NCBI GenBank assembly: GCA_964436975.1
Contig: CAYTET010000021.1
Coordinates: forward strand, 1 to 26,845
From: CAYTET01 sp964436975
Lineage (GTDB): Bacteria; Bacillota_I; Bacilli_A; Erysipelotrichales; Erysipelotrichaceae
Length of the DNA: 26,845 nucleotides
Direction: 5' to 3'
Made by a program: the position numbers and the translations under genes. The first letter of the stretch is position 1, and each line of letters begins with the position of its first letter. Under the pieces are notes generated by a model that had not been told where the DNA came from, did no database searches, and worked only from the letters and a program-made list of their open reading frames with translations. This document shows, in pieces, positions 21,689-26,845 of this stretch.

Positions 21689-24166
21689 ATGTATAATAAA
21701 AGTCGGTTGAGCAAGTACTCAGACTTGCGGCAAAATGCAGGGACTAACAATGAGACGACAGAAGTAGATTCTGATCGTTTATCTGATTATGCTTCCCGTA
21801 TTGAAAGAATAACAAATCAAAAGGCAGCTGATAACATGGCTTTTCGTGGTGAAAACAATTACACACCGAATCGTTCAAGATCATCTTCAGCCGACGGTTA
21901 TGCCGGTTTCAATGGCAGCAATGCCAATGCATCCTCAGCCAATTATTTCAGTGCGGAGCCGGATTATGACAAGCTGGTCAAAGAACAGGAAGACTTCCTA
22001 AAGAGAATTGATAATGATTTTTCAGCGGCCACTAGCCGCAGCGGGACGGCTTCCTATAACCAGCAGCCCGCCGGTTCCGGCAGTCAGTCTGTCAGCAGCA
22101 GCCCTAATTATAACTATGGATCCAACAACTCTTATCAGCCGGTTAATAATGGCTATGGCAATGCGGCCGGACGCTATGAAAATCCGACAGCAGCCAATCA
22201 AGCGCCTTCTTACCGGCCGGATGGCACTCCGGTCTTTTCGCAGCCGTCTTACAGCCAGGCTGCCAGCCAGCAAACATCGTATTATAATCAGCCTAATTAT
22301 CAGTCCGGCTACCAGCCGCAGCCTAATGGCAGTAGCGCAATAAATTATAAGAACGCTGCCTATAATCAGGGCCAGACTTATAATCCGGGTTATTCTAATC
22401 AGATGGCTGGCCAGAATAATGCTGCCAACACCGCGGCAATGCCGGCCAATCCGACTGTTCCCAATCAATACAGTCAAACAGCTTCGATTCCTAATTACAA
22501 TAATCAGCCGGCGGTCAATAATACGGCAAATGTCTATCAGGGCGGTTTTATGCAGCCCCAGACAGCCCAGCCGACCGCTTCTGTTAGTTCTTATAGCCAG
22601 TCTTCCGTTAAAACGAATCAGCCGTATATCCAGCCGACTGCACCATTGAGCCAGCCTGTTTATCAGCAGTCTGCTCCGGTTATTGAGCAGCCTGTCTACC
22701 AGCAGCCCGTCGCAGTTCAGCCGGTGGAAGCACCGGTTCAGCAGTCAGCTCCGGTTATTGAGCAGCCGGCCGCAGTGCAGCCGGTGGAAGTGCCGGTACA
22801 AAAACCTGAAGTTGCTCCGGTTAAGCCGATTTTTGCTGAAGATGCCGCCGTTAGCATGGCCGGCAATTCTCAGGGACTGACGGCCGCCGGACCTATTAAA
22901 ACAGCAGCTGTTCAGCCTAAGCCGATTACGGCGGTTTCTGCTGATGCCGAAAAAATCATCGGAAATGTAGTTCCGGATTTTAATACCGTGGTTGTGGCCC
23001 CGGATGTCAACGTTACAAAACCGGTGGCCCCTGTTGAAATTGAGAAAGTTAAAACAACTGAAGCCCAGATCAGCGGCCAGGAGAGTCCGGCGGCTGATTA
23101 TAAGAGTGTTATTGTTCCGGTTGTCGGTGTTAAGCCGGTTGCCCCGGTGGCTCCTGTGCAGACTCCGGCTGCGGCTGAAATCAAAGAAGCAGACAATTTA
23201 CAGTCGGCTTCTGATTCCGGCATTGTCATAACTGAGGTTTTAAAAGCTGCCCCGGCCGCCCCGGAAGCCGCTGCGCCTTCTTTTGTTATCGAAGATGAGA
23301 ACCCGGTGGCTGATCAGCCGGCTGGTTTTGAAACAGTTAATGATGCTGAAACTACCGAATCAGTCAAAACGGCAGAAGAATCAGAAGAAATCGATGATAT
23401 GTCGAAGGTGTTCAACCCGGCTAATGTGGATAACACCACCGACGAATATATCAACTTTGTCCTTAATGATGTTAAAAAGCATAATGTCGACAGCGGCATT
23501 CGCTCCGATCTGAATACCAGTGCCAATATCTTCGAGGCCATGGGCATCAGTGTTGACAGCAGTGAAAAAGATGACGCCGGTAAGACTGGGGAAGAGGAGA
23601 CCGCCCCGACTGAAATGGCGGCTGATTCTGAAGATAGTGATACCAGTAACTACTCCGTTGACGATATTTCCAATGAACTGTCTAAAATGTTCAGTGAAAA
23701 TGAAGAAAAGCCCGATAAGCCGCTGCAGAATTCCAGCGTGCTGTCACCGTTCGGACCCAATAACAGTTATGCGGACAAACCAGTCCAGCCCCAGCCGGCG
23801 GCAGTTGAAGAAACAGCCGAACCGGAACAGCCGGCTGCTGCGCCGGCCCCTCTTAAAGAAGTGGATGATCTTACCGGCAAGCATAACATCGTTTATGATG
23901 ACAATGATTCCAGCGTCACCACTGACATCAATCATCTTAATCATGTGATTGATAATGAAAGAGCGCTGCGTCAGGATATGCTGGAACAGACCAAGCAGCT
24001 GAAACTGCGGGTTTCCGAATATGAAAATGAAGTAACAGACATGAATTCGTCCATGTCAAGGACCAACCGTGTACTGAACTTCGTTTTGACTCTGCTGATC
24101 ATCACTTTGTTTGTAATTCTGTTCATTATTGCCTATTGGTTTGCCCAGGAACGCGGGTTGATCTAA
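21689..24166 (+). CDS. Large low-complexity tail-anchored membrane protein of unknown function
   Basis: I do not recognise this 825-residue protein. A charged N terminus (1-50, MYNKSRLSKYSDLR) is followed by a Ser/Asn/Gln/Tyr/Gly-rich prion-like stretch (about 50-320), a Pro/Val/Ala/Gln-rich stretch with an internal repeat (about 310-560), an acidic part (about 560-745) with two short, better-folded-looking segments (VFNPANVDNTTDEYINFVL near 574 and VDDISNELSKMF near 655), a predicted coiled coil (about 748-793, NHLNHVIDNERALRQDMLEQ) and one hydrophobic span (about 796-818) with only seven residues after it. No signal peptide is present, so it should be tail-anchored with about 790 residues in the cytoplasm. 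CGGAGGA precedes the ATG. It lies in a run with efp, cmk and der. A role in envelope or division organisation is possible but unsupported. Confidence 0.9.
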   Translation: MYNKSRLSKYSDLRQNAGTNNETTEVDSDRLSDYASRIERITNQKAADNMAFRGENNYTPNRSRSSSADGYAGFNGSNANASSANYFSAEPDYDKLVKEQEDFLKRIDNDFSAATSRSGTASYNQQPAGSGSQSVSSSPNYNYGSNNSYQPVNNGYGNAAGRYENPTAANQAPSYRPDGTPVFSQPSYSQAASQQTSYYNQPNYQSGYQPQPNGSSAINYKNAAYNQGQTYNPGYSNQMAGQNNAANTAAMPANPTVPNQYSQTASIPNYNNQPAVNNTANVYQGGFMQPQTAQPTASVSSYSQSSVKTNQPYIQPTAPLSQPVYQQSAPVIEQPVYQQPVAVQPVEAPVQQSAPVIEQPAAVQPVEVPVQKPEVAPVKPIFAEDAAVSMAGNSQGLTAAGPIKTAAVQPKPITAVSADAEKIIGNVVPDFNTVVVAPDVNVTKPVAPVEIEKVKTTEAQISGQESPAADYKSVIVPVVGVKPVAPVAPVQTPAAAEIKEADNLQSASDSGIVITEVLKAAPAAPEAAAPSFVIEDENPVADQPAGFETVNDAETTESVKTAEESEEIDDMSKVFNPANVDNTTDEYINFVLNDVKKHNVDSGIRSDLNTSANIFEAMGISVDSSEKDDAGKTGEEETAPTEMAADSEDSDTSNYSVDDISNELSKMFSENEEKPDKPLQNSSVLSPFGPNNSYADKPVQPQPAAVEETAEPEQPAAAPAPLKEVDDLTGKHNIVYDDNDSSVTTDINHLNHVIDNERALRQDMLEQTKQLKLRVSEYENEVTDMNSSMSRTNRVLNFVLTLLIITLFVILFIIAYWFAQERGLI
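22664..22800 (+). repeat. Imperfect tandem repeat inside the low-complexity protein gene
   Basis: A block encoding QQSAPVIEQP at 22664-22692 recurs at 22739-22767, and the following block encoding AVQPVE-x-PVQ at 22712-22740 recurs at 22772-22800, with a few base differences. It suggests growth of the proline-rich region by duplication. Confidence 0.8.
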
Positions 24167-24169
24167 ATA

Positions 24170-24835
24170 ATGGCTATCAATATTGCGATTGACGGACCTA
24201 GCGCCGCCGGTAAAAGCACTATTGCCGAGATTATCAGCAAGAAGCTTAATTACGTTCACCTTGATACCGGCGCCATGTACCGCTGCGTTGCTTTGGCCGT
24301 TATGCGCCAGGGGTTTTCATATGATGATGAGCAAGCAGTTATATCGGTTCTGCAGAAAACAGACATTCAGATGAAACAGGATGGCTCGGTTTTCCTGAAT
24401 GGTGAAGATGTCTCTGATTTAATCCGGACTGATGCCATATCAATGGGAGCCTCCGATGTTTCTAAACTGCCTTCTGTGCGGACGTTTTTAGTTGAACTGC
24501 AGCAGAAAATGGCTGAATCCGGCGGCTATATCATGGACGGACGGGATATCGGCACTGTTGTCTTAAAGGATGCCGCCGTCAAGATTTATCTGACCGCTAC
24601 AATCGAAGCCCGCGCCATGCGCCGCTATCTTGAGAATCAGAAAAGGGGCTTGAATTCTGATTTGAAGTCTTTGGAAAAAGAAATTGCCCAGCGGGATTAT
24701 CAGGATACCCACCGTCAGTATTCGCCGCTGACCAAAGCTGATGATGCTGTTGAGATTGATACCTCTGATATGACCATTGATGAGGTTGTGACGGCGATTA
24801 TGAAAATTGTTGAGCCCTGTTTAAAGGAGCAGTAA
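24170..24835 (+). CDS. cmk: Cytidylate kinase
   Basis: A 221-residue nucleoside monophosphate kinase that turns CMP and dCMP into the diphosphates. The P-loop GPSAAGKS is at 9-16, LDTGAMYR (35-42) binds the nucleotide base, and DGRDIGTVVL (near 123-132) and EIAQRDYQD with the LID-region arginines are typical of Cmk. It starts three bases after the preceding stop without a Shine-Dalgarno sequence, so translation is probably coupled. cmk directly followed by der resembles Bacillus, but the ribosomal S1-like gene usually found between them is absent. Confidence 0.95.
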   Translation: MAINIAIDGPSAAGKSTIAEIISKKLNYVHLDTGAMYRCVALAVMRQGFSYDDEQAVISVLQKTDIQMKQDGSVFLNGEDVSDLIRTDAISMGASDVSKLPSVRTFLVELQQKMAESGGYIMDGRDIGTVVLKDAAVKIYLTATIEARAMRRYLENQKRGLNSDLKSLEKEIAQRDYQDTHRQYSPLTKADDAVEIDTSDMTIDEVVTAIMKIVEPCLKEQ

Positions 24836-24838
24836 AAG

Positions 24839-26143
24839 ATGTCGATAGGAACAGTTGCGATCGTTGGCCGCCCGAATGTCGGAAAATCAACGGTCTTTAA
24901 CAGACTGATAGGAGAAAGACTTTCAATTGTTGATGAAACGCCCGGGGTAACCCGGGATCGTCTTTATGGCAGCGCCGAATGGCTGACCAAGACCTTCAAT
25001 GTAATTGATACCGGCGGCATTCAAATCGCCGACCAGCCTTATCAGGTTGAAATCAAGGCACAGGTAGACATTGCCATTGAACAGGCTGATGTCATTTTAA
25101 TGCTGACAAACGGCCAGCAGGGCTGCACGGATGATGATATGTATATTGCCCGAATGCTGCAGCGCTGTCAGAAAAAGGTGATACTGGCGGTCAATAAAAT
25201 TGATGATGTCAGTTTCCGTGACAACATTTTTGATTTCTACAAGCTGGGTCTGGGCGATCCGGTGGCCATTAGCGGCGTTCACGGCATCGGCATCGGCGAT
25301 CTGTGCGATGCCATCATTGCCGCTCTGCCCCCGGAATCCGGCACTCCGGCAGAAAGTGCTGTCCGTTTTGCGGTAATCGGCCGGCCTAATGTCGGCAAAA
25401 GCAGTCTTGTCAATGCCATACTAAACCAGCAGCGGGCTATTGTAAGTGATGTGCAGGGCACTACCCGTGATGCCGTTGATACGCCTTTTGAAAGAAACGG
25501 CCGGAAATATGTGGTAGTAGATACCGCCGGAATCCGCAAAAGAGGCCGTATTTATGAAAACATTGAGAAGTATGCGGTTTTAAGAGCGATGACGGCTATT
25601 GAAAAATGCGATATCGTCCTGTTTGTAATCGATGCCTCGGTTGAACTGAGCGAACAGGATAAGCATGTGGCCGGCTATGCTGTTGACGCCGGCAAGGGTG
25701 TTATTATTGTGGCCAATAAATGGGATCTTGTCGATAAGGATGACAAGACGATGGATGAGAAGACCAAGCTGATACACCAGCAGATGGCTTATCTTGATTA
25801 CGCCCCGATTGCCTTTGTTTCCGCCCTGACCAAAAGCCGGGTCAATACCCTGTTTGACCTGATTGATAATGTCTATGAAATGCGCAACAAGAAAATATCT
25901 ACCAATGTCTTAAATGAAGTGATCGCTGATGCCCAGGTTGCCACTCCGCCGCCGACCCATAAAGGGAAAAGGCTGCGCATCGGGTATTGCCTGCAGGTAT
26001 CGACAGCGCCGCCGACTTTTGTCTTTTTTGTCAATGATCCGGATTTGATGCATTTTTCATATAAGCGCTTTTTAGAAAACCAGCTCCGCGTATCTTTTGG
26101 CTTTGACGGCAATCCGATCCGTATCATTGCCCGGGCCAAATAA
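24839..26143 (+). CDS. der: Ribosome biogenesis GTPase Der (EngA)
   Basis: A 434-residue tandem GTPase needed for 50S subunit maturation. First G domain: GRPNVGKS (10-17), TPGVTRD (34-40), DTGG (57-60), NKID (119-122). Second: GRPNVGKS (181-188), GTTRDAV (207-213), DTAG (228-231), NKWD (293-296). The KH-like C-terminal domain (about 345-434) includes TPPPTHKGKRLRI, containing three consecutive prolines. AAAGGAG (24823-24829) lies inside the end of cmk, nine bases before the ATG. No clear terminator follows. Confidence 0.97.
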   Translation: MSIGTVAIVGRPNVGKSTVFNRLIGERLSIVDETPGVTRDRLYGSAEWLTKTFNVIDTGGIQIADQPYQVEIKAQVDIAIEQADVILMLTNGQQGCTDDDMYIARMLQRCQKKVILAVNKIDDVSFRDNIFDFYKLGLGDPVAISGVHGIGIGDLCDAIIAALPPESGTPAESAVRFAVIGRPNVGKSSLVNAILNQQRAIVSDVQGTTRDAVDTPFERNGRKYVVVDTAGIRKRGRIYENIEKYAVLRAMTAIEKCDIVLFVIDASVELSEQDKHVAGYAVDAGKGVIIVANKWDLVDKDDKTMDEKTKLIHQQMAYLDYAPIAFVSALTKSRVNTLFDLIDNVYEMRNKKISTNVLNEVIADAQVATPPPTHKGKRLRIGYCLQVSTAPPTFVFFVNDPDLMHFSYKRFLENQLRVSFGFDGNPIRIIARAK

Positions 26144-26280
26144 TTATTTCCTTTTTGCAGGCTGTCATAGAATAATAATCGTTGAATAATTGCTGAAATA
26201 AGAGAAATTATGCTTAAAATCGAATAAATAATACGGTCTGAACCGCAATTTGCCACGATGGTAATGTGTGCCTATTATTG

Positions 26281-26322
26281 TTGAAAAACATGTTCAATAT
26301 GTTAAAATTAGTTATGTGGAGG
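26281..26322 (+). promoter_or_regulatory. Promoter and ribosome binding site of hup
   Basis: TTGAAA (26281-26286), 16 bases, TAAAAT (26303-26308). The spacer contains the inverted repeat AACAT-7-ATGTT (26287-26303), a possible operator. TGGAGG at 26317-26322 precedes the ATG at 26333. The rest of the 189-base spacer (26144-26280) is AT-rich and I recognise nothing in it. Confidence 0.65.
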
Positions 26323-26332
26323 AAAATAACAC

Positions 26333-26617
26333 ATGAATGATACTGTTAACAGAAAAGCATTAGTAGAGAAATTATCTGAAAAAACGGATATTACTAAAAA
26401 AGAAGGCACTGAAATCGTTGATGTAATCGTCAATGAAATGATTGAAGCTTTAAAAGCCGGCAACAAGGTTGACATCAGCGGGTTCGGCAAGTTTGAAGTA
26501 AAAGAAAAGGCCGCCCATCAGGCCAATAACCCGGCCACCGGCGAAAAAGTCATGGTCGAGGCCAAGAAGGTTGTCAAGTTCAAGCCGGCCAAAGTCCTGA
26601 AAGAAACAATTAAGTAA
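26333..26617 (+). CDS. hup: DNA-binding protein HU
   Basis: A 94-residue HU/IHF-family nucleoid protein that bends and compacts DNA as a dimer. The helical body (1-45), the conserved ISGFGKFEV (about 48-56) and the DNA-inserting arm NNPATGEKVMV with the intercalating proline are visible. In the arm the usual GRNP reads ANNP. High lysine content at the C terminus. Strong promoter and ribosome binding site, own terminator: a monocistronic, probably abundant product. Location after der matches the Bacillus cmk-der-hup neighbourhood. Confidence 0.95.
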   Translation: MNDTVNRKALVEKLSEKTDITKKEGTEIVDVIVNEMIEALKAGNKVDISGFGKFEVKEKAAHQANNPATGEKVMVEAKKVVKFKPAKVLKETIK

Positions 26618-26628
26618 ATATAAGAATC

Positions 26629-26655
26629 AAGGCCATCGTCATGATGGTCTTTTTT
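26629..26655 (+). terminator. Intrinsic terminator of hup
   Basis: AA, GGCCATC (26631-26637), loop GTCAT, GATGGTC (26643-26649) with one G-T pair, then six T. Confidence 0.85.
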
Positions 26656-26673
26656 ACACATTAAGGGATATGT

Positions 26674-26707
26674 TATGATATAGTCTGAAAGCCGGAAGTG
26701 CTTTCAG
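26674..26707 (+). promoter_or_regulatory. Promoter with a leader hairpin before the last gene
   Basis: TGT followed by TATGAT (26674-26679) forms an extended -10, with TTTTTA at 26651-26656 as a poor -35; TATAGT at 26679-26684 is an overlapping alternative. Right after it lies a perfect eight-base inverted repeat, CTGAAAGC (26685-26692) and GCTTTCAG (26700-26707) with a seven-base loop. The predicted transcript would begin with or just before this hairpin. Confidence 0.55.
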
Positions 26708-26738
26708 TTTAGGCAGGCTTATAAAAAGAGGAATTGCA

Positions 26739-26845
26739 ATGCATATATCCGATCTGCGGCGTTTTCAGAGATGCCCGCGCCTGTACATGCTTTCCAAGCA
26801 GGATGCCCAGCACAGTTTTCCCTATCTGAATATCTGCTGTGATAT
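26739..26845 (+). CDS. Partial gene, possible PD-(D/E)XK nuclease-type protein (N terminus only)
   Basis: Only the first 35 codons are inside the window. The ATG at 26739 follows AGAGGA with six bases of spacing. The start, MHISDLRRFQRCPRLYML, has the pattern (I/L)S-x2-x2-F-x2-CPR-x-Y found at the N terminus of many PD-(D/E)XK nuclease-family and Cas4/DUF2779-like proteins, where the cysteine can belong to an iron-sulfur site. The catalytic part is not visible, so this is a hint from one motif only. Confidence 0.55.
   Translation, partial: MHISDLRRFQRCPRLYMLSKQDAQHSFPYLNICCD

Noticed and set aside
22022..22477. Hydrophobic open frame of 151 codons on the minus strand
   Set aside because: Its Ile/Arg/Leu-rich composition is the mirror of the Asn/Tyr/Gln codons of the low-complexity gene, so it is a composition artefact.
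22664..22800. Possible CRISPR-like repeat
   Set aside because: Only two imperfect copies, in frame with a coding region and without unique spacers of constant size.
26739..26845. Cas4 gene and a CRISPR locus beyond the window
   Set aside because: The N-terminal motif is shared by many PD-(D/E)XK proteins and only 35 residues are visible; nothing else here points to CRISPR.

Overview
The window reads as a compact, mostly housekeeping segment of a Bacillota (Firmicutes) chromosome. TGA is used as a stop in several clear genes (second ABC subunit, NusG-domain protein, comGB, comGG) and tryptophan is TGG, so the standard code is used and this is not a code-4 mollicute. Gene content and order are Bacilli-like: ispH-cshB-nfo, ispG, rpmG, a YqgX-like metallo-hydrolase, a comG operon, efp, cmk, der and hup appear in an order that resembles, in compressed form, the ispH-to-hup part of the Bacillus subtilis map. 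No sporulation gene is seen. A relative of the Erysipelotrichia is my best guess, but this is inference only.

Layout. (1) 65-1855, minus: a YgiQ-type radical SAM protein with its own promoter. (2) 1963-4620, plus: glpK, a NusG-domain-II membrane protein, a Gx-transporter-family membrane protein and a TSCPD-domain protein, the last interrupted by a 10-N assembly gap. (3) 4683-8328: two ABC exporter half-transporters forming an asymmetric heterodimer. (4) 8367-8927, minus: a DUF5662-type protein. (5) 8997-12144: lspA, an RluD-type pseudouridine synthase, a GluP/YqgP-type rhomboid protease and a dCMP deaminase. (6) 12148-16440: a cshB-nfo pair flanked by the convergent isoprenoid genes ispH and ispG, with intergenic gaps of 0-3 bases. 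(7) 16564-17357: rpmG and a metallo-beta-lactamase-fold hydrolase. (8) 17441-20964: a complete seven-gene comGA-GG operon (competence pseudopilus). (9) 21111-26143: efp, an 825-residue low-complexity tail-anchored protein, cmk and der. (10) 26333-26617: HU; then from 26739 the start of a gene that runs off the end. No gene-free stretch exceeds 300 bases; the longest is 26144-26332, which holds the hup promoter. I see no tRNA, rRNA, insertion sequence or CRISPR array.

Most worth a second look: the unusual elongation factor P, whose loop has Met where Bacillus has the modified Lys32; the large disordered tail-anchored protein encoded right behind it; three minus-strand genes whose promoters place the transcription start on or beside the ATG (probable leaderless mRNAs); and the fully overlapping comG operon with divergent minor pseudopilins. 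There is no obvious defence or mobile island.
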